The translations under genes and the position numbers were made by a program. Below, piece by piece: positions 17,181 through 29,700 of a stretch of 64,000 nt of DNA. The stretch comes from Undaria pinnatifida (Eukaryota > Sar > Phaeophyceae > Laminariales > Alariaceae): positions 9,151,805 through 9,215,804 of the forward strand of contig JABAKD010000030.1 of the NCBI GenBank assembly GCA_012845835.1. Direction: 5' to 3'. Numbering within the stretch: position 1 is the first letter of the stretch; each line of letters begins with the position of its first letter. Under the pieces are notes generated by a model. It was not told where the DNA came from and searched no databases. It worked only from the letters and a program-made list of their open reading frames with translations.

Positions 17181-19465
17181 CGGTCCGGATTCACGTACAG
17201 AATATCACACGCCTTCATGAGGCTGTAAGCATGTAGATCAGGACTAAGCACAGATAACCAATCGCCTTCACGGGGCTGTAAGCATGTAAGGTAGATATAG
17301 GTAGGGATACGCGACAAATATAAAGGAGATAAGGGGCTGCAGACGTTCTTCAGAAAAGGGCGTTTCGTACCGGTCCCTACTCAAGCGTGACGCTGATTTG
17401 AGTAATGATACGCGAAACGCCGGTGCGCAAAGCTATGTGGCGAGAAGCCGGCAGTCTGATTGTAACTGAGACGAGGAGTAACCCGAAAAGGGTCGCTATA
17501 TTGTCGGTATGTTGCGGCGACCCTCCCCAGGTCCTCCCGTGTGCGTACGCAAAACGACCAAGATCGACGAGCACGTTTCGGGCACGGCAAACAAACGACG
17601 ATTCTCTGTCCTTATATGTTGCCCCAAAACAACAGCAGTCGCGCGCTTTCTCCGAGGAATGCCTAAACGGTACATAAGGGGGTGCACGATATGCGCATCT
17701 AAGCCTGGCAGTCCTGGGTCTAGCTTGGCAAGAACTAGACAGGGAGAACGCGCATTCCGCAGAACATGTAGGGCAGTCGTGCCATGACATGTGTTGTCCC
17801 CTTCTCCGGTCGGGGTAACTTATACATCGTCAGATGTAGGCAAACTTCGCAACCGTGTCAAAGAGTGCCGGTCTCCCCTCCCTTCTGAGTTACTTCTTGA
17901 TGGTTTTGCTTCTGTACATCGAAACACGCTCCAGGGCAAATGTAAGGTCTGCTACTCATTAGTGTTAGAGGGTTTCTATATTCACAATGTACATAGGGCG
18001 TGCGCGCTAAGGTTTCGACTTTGAAAAATAAACTCGTTTGCTTTGAGAGAGGGGGGGGTAAGGGTAAGATAGTGGAGCCAAATTCAACAATGCATGGAGG
18101 AATACGTGAGAACCGAGCAAGTGTCGCCTTGCGTTGCGGTGGAAATATTGTTTCAGACATATTTGTATCTGAATCATGCAACCCCTTTAGAACTGTACCT
18201 ACGTTTTGGGGGCAAACTACTTGGAATTAGTGAAGGATAATTTTAGCAGTTGTACACGGGTGAAGCTTTAATTCTAGCGCGAAGGTGCGAATTGCAGCGT
18301 ATGTATGATAACTTTCCGAGGGTTTGAGGAGCGAGAACGATCTTCGAGCGGCAACGTTGTGGGGTATTGTGTGTACACTAAAGTGCGTCACAGTTTTAGT
18401 GGGGACTGCATGTACCGTAAAACTTTCGAGACGCTGTATCGTCCTTGAGGGCGGTTGCGTTGAGACAGGTGCGGGCAACACCCGATTTTTCTTCAGTTGA
18501 AGCCGTACCGACAGCACACGGAGGACGTGTCCGCAGCACAGGCTTAATGAGCAGGACAGTGATTGAAAATACATCGAGGACAAGTTGAAACCAACCCCTG
18601 ATTTATCTTATCTTCTGCCGGATTTGTCGGATAGCGTTTCTGTACACCTTCAACCACGTGCCAAGAGCGAAACTTGAAGCGCGGGCCGTTCGTGCTTCTT
18701 GCGGAGTGGCCGACACACGAAGGAAGCGAAACGAGATATAAATCGGCCGATGATATCTAATGACAACGCTGCTCCACCTGCACTGTTTGGGCCTACTCTG
18801 GTCAACACAATTACCCGATTAACACACTAGGTTACACGGTTGTGCGCGGGCACAACTCGCACCGTCTACAGTCGTGGCTTCCCACTTGGGAGCGATTCAA
18901 AGCTTCTGACGTTTTGCCGGTCATATGCAGAAAAGTGTGGTGCGGTATGATGCCGGTCGCATTGCCCTACTTCGTCGCTAGCGACTTCACCCAAGACCGT
19001 AGGCTCCACCCTCTCTAAATCCTGAACGCTGTAGCGCATGGCGGCCAACAAAGGCGTAAGACATCGTTCTTGTTCAAGCGAAACGAGAAACGCAAGATGC
19101 AGCCCCAATCAACAGCTTCTTAGCGGGGCGAGCAAACACCGGTGGAGGTACGCGCACAGGCTCTTGGACCCCACGAGAGTTCTGCGGTAAACGGAGGATC
19201 TGTTTTCGTATGATTCCTAATATGAGCTCTATTCCCCTAAAAACGATTCCAAGAAAAAAAGTACGCGCAACCTCATGAACAATCCTATCGGGTAGGTATA
19301 CAGCGAACACTATCGGAGAGCATAAATGGAACGTCCAAGTGTAGTCGTTAGTTGTGACCCGTCGGTCCAAAACGTTCTTGCCGAAAAGAGGTACACCCCT
19401 ATCGTAGCATTTGCATGGCTGGCTCCACGTGTTTGAATAAAGCGAGGCCTTTTGTTTGGCGATGA
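17181..19465. other. Convergent intergenic region between SDR (+) and SMC (-)
   Basis: This is 2.3 kb between two 3' ends. Open frames are short, overlapping and unrecognised. A near-repeat of CACGGGGCTGTAAGCATGTA occurs at about 17210-17290. I see nothing else supportable. Confidence 0.5.
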
Positions 19466-20700
19466 TCACGCCTGCACTCGAGAAACTCCGTCGCGCATCT
19501 CGACGGCGACAGCGTGGCTGCCTTGGCGGTGAAAGTTTCCGTGGTGAGACACGCACAGCGCCTGGCCGTCCTGGAAGGCCATCGCTACCAACCGCGCGGC
19601 GGCCGCCTGTGGAGCGCAAGGCAGGAAATACGCGGCCACAAGCGGTTCACGCTGAAGACGCGCTGCCAAGGCATGCAATTAGAGACAAGGTGTTACTCCA
19701 AGAACTACGAGAGTAGCGAGCACGCCGCGTTGAGCGAGAGTATCTCACCTGGTTCGCCTCGTCGAGGGCAGCGTCCACTTCGTCCAGGAGACACAGTGGC
19801 GGTGCTTGGTAAGATGACAGGGCCAGCACAAGCGCCAGTCCCAGCAACGCCTGCTGCCCGCCACTCAGCTCCTTGGGGGAGCGCTCCGCTGCCGCTGAGG
19901 CAGCTGAGACATCGTCGGATGTGGAAGGCAGGTGGGCGGTCGCCGAAACGTTCACGTTCCTGACTACGAGGCGCAGGCCGTCCTCGAGCTGGAGCAACAA
20001 CACGAGACCATTCCGGAGGGATCAGGGTGGGAGGGGGGGGTGTACTCGTTATCGTTCATGGCCGTAGTTTTAAGGGGAGGGGGGGGGGCACGTCGGAGGG
20101 ATCCGAGGTCCTACGCGCGGGACATCAACATACGTTGAGGCCTTGCTGTAACCCCATGCGTTTGGGTAGAGGAATGTAGAAAAAGGTCGGCGTTTTCCCA
20201 CGTCGACGCTCAAGGCCAATCGATATCACACGGCCGGCGGAAACGGATACAGTAGCCTAATAAAACACCCGTTTCGTGCTTGCCCTGCGCTACACACGAG
20301 GCACGCGGCGGGCGTAGCCTCGATGTTGCAACACAATCACTCGCATAGCTTGGACACGTCCCCTCCGCAGACGATTCCCATGAGCAAACACCCACCTTCG
20401 TTCCGACCATGACGAGATCGGCAGTCTTGTTCCTGCAAAGGGCGCCGAAGAGCGTGCGCAATTCCTCCCGCACTGAGGCGTAGCATGTCTCGTTCGCCTC
20501 GCGCATGCGCCCTGAGTGCCATTGAAGCCAAACAGGAAACAAACGCGCGTCCAGCAAAAACAGCGAGAATGTCGTGCCAAGTACCATGGAACTGTCGCTG
20601 TTAGTTCGCGCAGGAGCGTGCGCGTGGACGTGCAGCTGCTGTGGTCTTACGTCGACGAGCCTCTCGTTTCCAGCTTCAGCCATTCGAAGGGAAGCACTTG
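19466..20700 (-). CDS. SMC gene last exons: C-terminal ATPase head
   Basis: Exons are 20651-20700 (LRMAEAGNERLVD), 20396-20511 (MREANETCYASVREELRTLF), 19749-19988 and 19466-19606. The third reads LEDGLRLVVRN, then KELSGGQQALLGLALVLALS with the signature, then the Walker B segment LCLLDEVDAALDEANQ. The last reads GQALCVSHHGNFHRQGSHAV, AVEMRDGVSRVQA, stop. Junctions 20396/19988 and 19749/19606 are in phase 0 with clean GTGGGT and GTGAGA donors. The 20651/20511 junction is out of phase by my reading although both sides share one open frame. A different splice site or an error may explain this. Confidence 0.85.
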
Positions 20701-23700
20701 CTAAAGCTACGGCACGTACGGGAATTTTATTTCGGCGGCTTAGGACTGCTCGTTCGAGTGGCTACCTTGTTGTTTTGCAATATAGTACTTTGAGTTTTGA
20801 TCGTTTGCGAAACACGCCGCCTCCAAACTGATACTGTTTCCTACGATGCTCGAGGTGAAAATAGGGGTACCTCCACCCCCCTTACCGTGGCGTTGGTCTA
20901 TTGATCAGCATCTTGTTCTCGTGAGTCACCCGCAGCTACCCTACCGATGGCCAGCACATGAACACTGTCTACATGCCGCAGGAGACTTCGCGTCACGCCC
21001 CCCGCGGTGGCCCAGGAACCTGGAACAAGATCCTGCTGCTCGTTTTTGCACATTCACGTTTCCCCGCAGGTCCTCCCCCCACGAAAAAGAAAAAACCGCC
21101 GGTACTTACCTTCGCACGCGACCACTCCCTTCTCGAGCTGGCGGGTGCCTTCCAGGACACTCTCCAGCTGCTGCTTCAGAACACCAACCTTCCGTGTGAT
21201 GCAGTAGAGGCGATAACAGCCGAATACGAAAAAACGGGGTGGGTGGGGACTCATGCTACGGAAGGGGTGCACGGTAAAGTTGAAGGAACTCCTAACTTGA
21301 CGGGCTCTGCACCTGCTTCGAGAAAACGTAAAAGTGCAACTCGATGGAGGAGCTTTGTCAATCAGAAAAAATGGTCGAAAAGTGCCACCCCATTCGAAGT
21401 TCGCGCCTGGGCGGGGCGAGGGGGCGAGAGGGGGTCGGTGTGAACGCACGCGGTATTGTAATATTCCCCGGCGCGAGCGAGATCATACTGGAGCTTCGTA
21501 AACTGCAAGGCAGCAAGGTCACGTGGTGGTGGGGCGTGTGGCTGAGGGGCTTCGTGACAGCTTGATTGAAAAACTAATGGTGGACGGAACAAATGGACGC
21601 GCTTAGTTTGGCCTCACTGCGACTGAACCAGATCATCGCTGTAATCACACGGCAAAGGTTCAGCAGTGCGCTCGAGGGGTACCACAAGCTTCGGGTACCG
21701 AGTAAAACTACTGTACGACGGGGCGAAGAAAAGTTGTTGAAAGGAGGGAGCTGCGACAAGGTGGTTAGGAAAGATCTGTAGCCGGCGCCCCCTGTGATAA
21801 GCTGTGTAACAATATGACACGATGGCATAAAACAGGAGCAAACTAAGGAAAGCATTGGTGCCATTTCTGTCATGTCGTGTGGCCAGATTATACAACACAT
21901 TCGACACTGTCCGTTTCACACTCACGTACTCCCAAAACTTCGTGGCTACATCGTCGGTGCCCACGCCCTGCACGACCCCACACCAGCGCTTACGTGTTTG
22001 GCAAAATCAAAATATGTGGGGCGTTCCGCACCTTGGCCTGCCTTTGACGCACGGTGACCTCGTCCACGCTACCGGCCCTTACCGAAGCCCCCCCCCCCCG
22101 TAGCTTCTGTTCCCCCAAACGCCGACGGAGGGCCCGAAGCTCCGAGGAGAGCGCCTGCAAGGGGGCGGAGAGTCAGGCAGAAAACGCGCCATTGCGACCG
22201 GTTTTTCTGCACGTCAAAATATCTCATTCTTCCATTTCACTTATCCCCCCTCCTCTGTTTCGACCTTTAACTATGGTAGGTGGTGTGAGGGCACAGCATC
22301 GACCGATCGTCACACAACGTGGTGCGAGAGAAAACGTTGGGACCACTGGGAAGCGGAAGGAGTTGCGTCCTGAGATTCGTTCTGTCATAGCGTCTGCATA
22401 GCGCCTGCGATGGCGAACTTGGTAAACCCCCCCCCCCCCCTGCTTCTGCCCCAACTCGTCTGTCCTCTCTGCGCCGTACACATTTATCTTGCAGGGGATT
22501 TTGAACTCGGCCGTCTCCCATGTTGACAGAGGTGGCGGTGGGTCCGAGGGCGAGGTAGGAGCAAAGGAGAAAAGGCGTGATGACACACCCTCTTTCACGA
22601 ATAGCGGCGACGACGTCTTAAAACGGAATTTCCCGCCACGGAGACAAGGTCGCGTTCGTGCTTCGTCCAACACTCCTCTGCAGTGAACGCTAGCACTCGA
22701 AACACTGCTGAAAACTCTGTTGGATCGGTTCGGCATCAGCTCAAATTCGACAACTATTTTCCCACCGCGTGGCTATGATAGGTCGAAAGGTTCGCTTGCA
22801 TGAAAGCCCGCCTTTACCATTGTACGGTACAACGGGTGTTCGGTCTCACCTGCTCGTTTGCAGCAAGTTTGTGCTTCTCCCGCAGGAGTTCCTCCTCCGA
22901 AAGTCCAGCGTCATTGTTCTGTTGGGGTAACGAAAGCATACCGGGAGGAGGGGGAAGCGTGAACAGCGTTATCATGGACGGAGAGAGGGGCCAACAAACG
23001 GCGCTGCCGTGACAGGCAATGCCACGCCTAATAAAATCACGCACGCATGCACGCATGCACGGGCACACGAAAACTGTAGCAATCGGGAGCGATACATCCA
23101 TTCGGTGTCCTAATCGACGCCCTGCAAACCCTTGCCCTTCCCAACTCACTGCTGCCTCCAACCACAATGGTCCAAACCTATCCCGACACGGTCACATCCA
23201 CTAACCGCTGGGGCCATGGTCAAAGGGTCCTCGCCATCAGCGCCACCCCCGCCCACGCCATTGCGCCTACCGTGGTCCTCCAGCTTGGCGGCAGCACGAC
23301 GAGCCCGGTCCTCTGCTTCCTTCCTGCTCTTGCGCTTACCCTTGAGTTGGGCCCTGCGAAGCGTACAGAGTATACGACCAGGGGAGGGGGGCAGGTGCTG
23401 ATGAGCGTTATAGTTTCACCATTACAATACGAAGTATATGTAGGGTTGGCCCCAAGTGGCGTTCGAACTCCGGACCCTCATCCCGCATAACAGAACGTTC
23501 AGCACGAGCGACCCGCTTTTCAGAGCGCATTTATCACGAACGGTGATGGCACAAAACCATGGTATAAAACATGAAAGAGAAAGAATTAAATTCCACGCTT
23601 TAAGCGTTAGTACGTGAAGCAAGAAAAGCGCTACTCGTAAAGCTGCGCCTCCACCCCTTCCTCACACCCCACCGACCCTATCTTAGTGGCCTCCATCTTG

Positions 23701-26700
23701 GCTTCGGTCATCTCCTCCTCCAGCGCGACCAGTCGTTCGCCCCGCCCTTTCTCCCGCGCATTCGATCCGTCGACGCGTAACATCAAGGCATCTCGGGCTC
23801 GCCCGAGCTCTGCCACGCGGGACACCTTTTTTTGATGCGGGCGTCGAATTTGTAGATTGACGGGACGGGGACGGGGACGGGGACAGCGGGGTGTCAAGTC
23901 AATGTATTTCATGGTTCTCGGCGAAGGGCTGATAGCCCGGACCAGATCGAAACGTTTGGCAACGCCCAGTGCAGAAACGCGGAGCATGGAGAGCAAAATG
24001 TCCATGACCACAACTCTGAGAGCATGCGGTTTCACACCTCATGCCGACGACCACCAATCCCATTGTGACCCTTTCAACCGTCTGGGTGGACGGGGGGACG
24101 AGGGTGGGCCATGTGCACGAGGAGAGCGAAAGCACTGCAACATCGATGCGGTAACAATAATCGACATATTCGAGGTAAACACGGCTCCGTCGCTGCGGTG
24201 CACACCCGTTCACTACAATGCACAGCTTGCCGCTCTATCGTCCCTCCACGAAGAGAATACCGGGTGCACAAACAAGCACGCAGAGCCAGCTCCACACGGG
24301 CCTGCCCACGACCGCTGCCCGACCCTACCTTACTCTCCACGGAGCGTCGCAAAGCCACCAGTCTGCAGCGCGCCCTGGTCGCTTCCTCTCCACCGTCGCC
24401 GGCGGAGGAGGTTGAAATGGCGTCGACATGGGAGGGTGACGGGTCGCTAGCGTCCCCTTCTTCTCCACCTTCGCTCTCGGCGGCTTCCCTGGCCGTGTTG
24501 TTCACACCCAGAACCTCTTTGGCGTTGTTCTCTCTCTCCAGTGACTCCATGCGTGCTTCAGCGAGCAACCTGGTGGAGAAAACGCGGGAGAAAATGGAGG
24601 AGCATAAGAGACAGCGGTCGGTCTCGGCGGCTTCCACACTGGCGGATTCCAAGGACAACCTGAAATTCTGATCTGCTGGAAAGCATCCCATGCACTTACC
24701 TCTTTTCCCACAGCGTTTTTTTTTCCACACTCTTTTGGAGTATTTTGTACTCTCAAACGTGGGTGCAGTTCTACCGGGGTTCAACGTCGACCAGTCCGCT
24801 GCTTTTGCTTGGTGCAGCGCTCGATGCACCACGTTCAAACTCCACCTTGTATGTAGTAATTCCGATAGTTCATCAGTCATGGGTCAATTTGTGGATCGGG
24901 GTCAAGTGTGTGGGGGATGGGTAGTCTCAACTGACAACTGCTTCCTTTTCGGCAGCACCGCCGCCTACGTCAACAACTCCAGGTCCCTCCCGCGCTCCCC
25001 AGAAAGCCAGTGCTTACGTCGTGAGCGCAGCCCGTCCCGAGCGAAGGAATTTAATGAACAAGTAGGCGCCGCTGCCCCAATGGACAATTCCGAAAACTGC
25101 GAAGCAACTCACCCCATATCAGTATCCATCTGCGCGCACTCTGCCCTCACAGTCTCCAGATATTTTTCCCTTCCGGCCAGGGACTCTCTCATCGCCGTCA
25201 AGACTCCTTCAGAGTCCACGTCTAATCCACCGCGGCAGTAATTTTTGTACGCCGGGTGGCAGCAACGCGATCGTGTCGTTGTGGAGGGGAGGAGCCGGAG
25301 AAGCATTTCGGAGACGGTTTTAAGCGGCACGCTCGATAAAGGGGTACTTACATCCACCCCGGTAGCTATTCGCACCGGAAGGAAAGGGACGCCCCCGCAA
25401 GGCTTAGAACAGCACAGCACATAAAATGGGCTGAGGGCACTCGTCCCTCAACCAAATAAGTGCGCAGCTTCACTTGCCGACTTCCGTACATAGCCTGTGT
25501 CGAGGTTTGGTGTGCCCGGCGTTGCCGGTAATTAGAGCCACAGCATGCCAAGCACCAACAAGTGGAAGCGTTGCCTCACTGAAAGGCAACTGCTCGCTCG
25601 AGAGTGATGGCGAGCGACTGAGCGGCTGTGCTCTACCGTGATCAACAACACGTACGATAAAGGTAACCTGCAGTTGTTTAGACCGAGCCTAGCGGCCCTA
25701 GATCCGATGGGATGGGACGAGACCGGAACGGGGGTAGAGAAAAAACGCTCATCGACGTGAACAGCTCGTAGGACGCCCCTGCGCATAAACCATCCACACC
25801 TGCTCCGTGCTTCTCGCACAGCAACGCAGCTTCTGCCTTAAGTCTTTCGCGCTCCGTGTTCGCCCACTCCAGCTGCTGACGCGCCCCCTTCGCCATCCTT
25901 TCACTGTCGGCGAGACGCCCCGCGCACTAAACAACACCGTATCGACAATAATGCCCGGGGTGGGGCGGGGCGGGGGACGACCGTCGACGACCGTGTTACC
26001 CGTATCCGAAAAGCAGTCAGAGCACGTCTGACGAGCATACGGGCTTCAAGCTTTGCACAGAGTTTGAGGGTGTATACAACGGCGAAGCTAGTCAGTATTT
26101 TTCGAGAACTTCGTGGGGTGGACTTCCGCCTACTGGTCTCGTTGTTCCACGCGAAGCGACAGGCGAGAAGGTACCATCAACGTTTGATATTGACCTCGAC
26201 GAGAGCGTTCGCACGCAACGGGTTTGGAGCATGCTCACTACTAGAAGATAAATAGCTTTCTTCGCACAATGTTGCCCATATTCCGTCAACTAAGAAAAGG
26301 CGGGTGGAAAATGAAGCCCGGCGGCGGCGGGGGTAGTACGGGGAGAGGGGGGGATATCGTTTCAGGTTCTCGCTGCAGCGCGAAGCGTAGGAACAAATCA
26401 GCTCCAAAGCACGCAATAGTTCCAAAGTACTCACCTCGTCAGCTTCCTGATTCAAGAACACGTGCCGTTCTTGAAGTCGCGCAGCCTCGGCGGTTGCCTC
26501 GAGCTCACGTGTGAGATCCCTGCGGTGTAACACATCAATGCAACGTGCGGTACGAGATCAGAAGCTTCTGTCGTATACCTACCCAAAACAAAAAAGCTAC
26601 CGGGGGGGGGGCGGGAGGGGGGGCGGTCCCCTTGACGACGATGCCAAGCCAATAACTTTTCCTGGCAGTTTTTCTTGTTTTTTAATGGGTCCGTTTAAGA

Positions 26701-29700
26701 TTAGGGCGGGGCGAAGAAAACACAGCAGTAGTTCGTTGAAAGGAACCGATCAAGTTAAAAGCTCTCGTGATTTCTACGCAAACCAAGTCACGCCGCTCCC
26801 GGACAGCAAACCTCGCAAGAACTGTGGCCCCTTAATGACAGCAAAGAGTAAGCACAGCAACGCGTGGAATGCCCCCGACGAGATTAATCATTGCGCCGGG
26901 TGAAAAAAACACGTCGATCCCTTTTCCCGGTTCACACTGCTTGACGCTCGCCACAAGCGTCACCCACGGGAGCACCCACCCACACCGTCCCGTCTCATAT
27001 CCTTACCGCTACCCACATAGACAAAACATATGCCTACACCGTTTAGTAAGCAATCATGTGCCACAGATTATTAATATCGTCGTGAAACCTGCCTGTATTG
27101 TACGGCGCATGCTTCGAGAGCCTCCTCTCCCTCCCTCCGCACACGGTTCGAACGGTCCCAATCCACCTTCGCGCGGAGCCTGGCTTCTTCCCCCCGCGCC
27201 TCGCCGCCTACAACCTCGCCAGGGGCGTGACGCACACCGGCGATGGTCAAACTGCTCACTCCGAGCTCGGATAGGAGCAGGGCGCTTATTTCGTCGCTGC
27301 GCAAGAGCACGACACCCGGGGCAGGGAGGCAAGGCCAAGGGGTCGGTTTCGCGCGTGGATGAAACACGGAAACAAGAGACGACCGCCTTCTTTCAGAACC
27401 GCCAAACGTTCGTCAGAGATGTACGGGCAGAGCATGCCGAGTGCCCACGCACGCTATCTCGCCTGTAGGCTTTCCGTGCTGCCCTCAGTTGCAGCCAAAG
27501 ATGGCAGACATCACGAGCGACGGGGGGAGGGGGTTGTTGGGCATGAAGACAACGCTCGTCGCTCTTCTGTTCAGTTGCTGCTGCTACCGCTGTTATTAGT
27601 GGCGGTGCATTTTAACAACGGCGAGGCTGACACGCGCGCGCACCAACTGTTTGCGCGCGTACGAAAAAAGGTCAGTCCGGCGCCCAAGGTTCTCGCTGCT
27701 GGAGCTCGCTGCTGGAGCAAGATCAGAAGTTCACCGACACTTGCTACCGAAGAATCCGCTTGACACCGAGGTTCGTACTCGATGTCGGCACTCACTTCTC
27801 AGTGATAACCCATCGTCCGAGCGCCTTCTCCATCACAGTAGTCACACCCTTGTCACCATAGTCCCACGCCATGAGAGAAGCAGGATCTATCACCTGCCCA
27901 GCATTGGCGGATACCCGTAGAAAGCAAACACGTTAGACACAAAGCAGCGCATCACAAGCGTTTCTATTACAGAGATTGGGTGAAAAAACGCCAAGTACAT
28001 AATATGCTGACGTGTACTAATACAGGGTCAACGATATCATGATGGCAACGAAGCTATCATAGTGGCAGCGATGGCGCGCGAGCAGAATCTGGCATCCCCT
28101 GTAAAACAACAGCGCTTGCCGAGAGCCAGCAAATATCGATCAAGCTGAGTACCGAGCACCGCGAAGCAGCTCAAGATAATCGACTGGGCACCAAACTAAA
28201 AAAGCCGAGAATGGATACAACATCGGTATGGGAAACCGCGCTGTGCCGCGTGCCCCGTCAGAAATGTGTTTCCTTCCTATGCGCGTAATTCCGAGCATCC
28301 ACAAGCGGGACCACAAGGTGCCGAGCATGACGACGCAGCCCCTATTTACCACAAGCGCGAACGCCGTTTATCCGGCAATGCCGGCGATCGAGTTGAACGA
28401 CCATGTAGCGCGACGAGGAGGCTAAAATACACACAAACTAGCAGCCCATCCGATCAGGGATTTTCAGCGGCAGCACAACTGCTGTAGTCCCGCCCGTCGG
28501 CCCTGCGTTCCGGCATCAAGTGTGCAGCGTGTACAGCGACCTCACGATGTTTTGTTTTGACAGGAAAGTCTTGGTCTCGACATCACCGCTCTCGGTCGGC
28601 CATGCCCACCTTGGGCGGCCCCGGCCATCTACTGGCTGCCCATGTCACGGCTTGTGCAACTCGGCTCCATCGTCCTTGCCACCGTTGGCCCCGACGTGCT
28701 TCGTCCGCGGCGCTGAGGCGCTGAATTGGCCTGTGAGAGCGGGCAAGAGGGAAACGCTCGTCGTCACCGGAGTTGCCTGCTACTGGGCGAGCGACCCAAT
28801 GAATCGGTACTCCATGTATCACCTAATAACATAGGAGCAACGCGACGCGGCCAAGGTTCTGAAGAGCAAAGGTCAATGTGCGTACTGCTACGTAGAGTAT
28901 CGTTTTGTAAGGTGCTCCTTCAGTCGGCGTTGAAATCAACGGCCCTGCGTTCTTAGTATTCCTGCTGAAAGTCGTAAACGAGAAACAAACGAGAACGGGG
29001 GGTTTACCCAGCGAGCGAAGAAAGCGCCTCCTTGAACGCGTCTGTACCATTGTTGACCCCACCAACGAAAAGAGTGTGGAGGCCAGTTTCGGGGTATTGA
29101 AGAAGTTCCGGGGGCATAAGGACTGCGTTCCGGGGTCTGAGCGACTTTCTATCGGAGGAATTGCCAACAAATCACGCCCGCGAACTTCCGCTGTCCCACG
29201 GTGCCGGAAGCTATGATCAGGTAGACAACGACCCATCGCAAGGCGCAAGGCGATCGTAACAGCATGTGGCCTCACCAAACCCTCAGGCCGGCGCCGTTTG
29301 CTTTTGCCAGGTCGAGCGCTTGATCTGCGTCCTGTGAAGATTCGCACACCCAAACTCCAAGCGACGACGCTGCCCGACACACAGCAGCGGTGGGCACAGG
29401 CGGACGACAGCAAACGAGGACGTAAATATGTGTAGACCTATACGAGCAGAGAATAGCTAGGGTCACGAGGGGCAGAATAAAAGTCTAAATGGGGATTTTG
29501 GTGAGAAGCACAGCTACCAGGTACGAACGGAACGGTCCGGCGTCCTGAACGACACCGACACCCGCTCGGCGGCACCACGAGCGTAGATTCAAGAGGAGAA
29601 ACGTCCGTTCAAACCTGCTACCATGATAAACTACTGGGCGGACGGGAGACAAAGCCAGCCCCCAACCTTTGCTTCCGCTTCTGTCTAGCACGCTCGTATC

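Noticed and set aside
27571..28352. Candidate missing hinge exon (minus frames near 27700 and 28290)
   Set aside because: Several frames are open and one (LRRHARHLVVPLVDAR) vaguely suits a hinge strand, but none has borders in the needed phases, so no exon was called.
28520..28834. Plus-strand ORF of 104 codons and an overlapping frame (LGLDITALGRP)
   Set aside because: It is antisense to a hinge exon that has clean splice borders and phase; the antisense frame has no domain.
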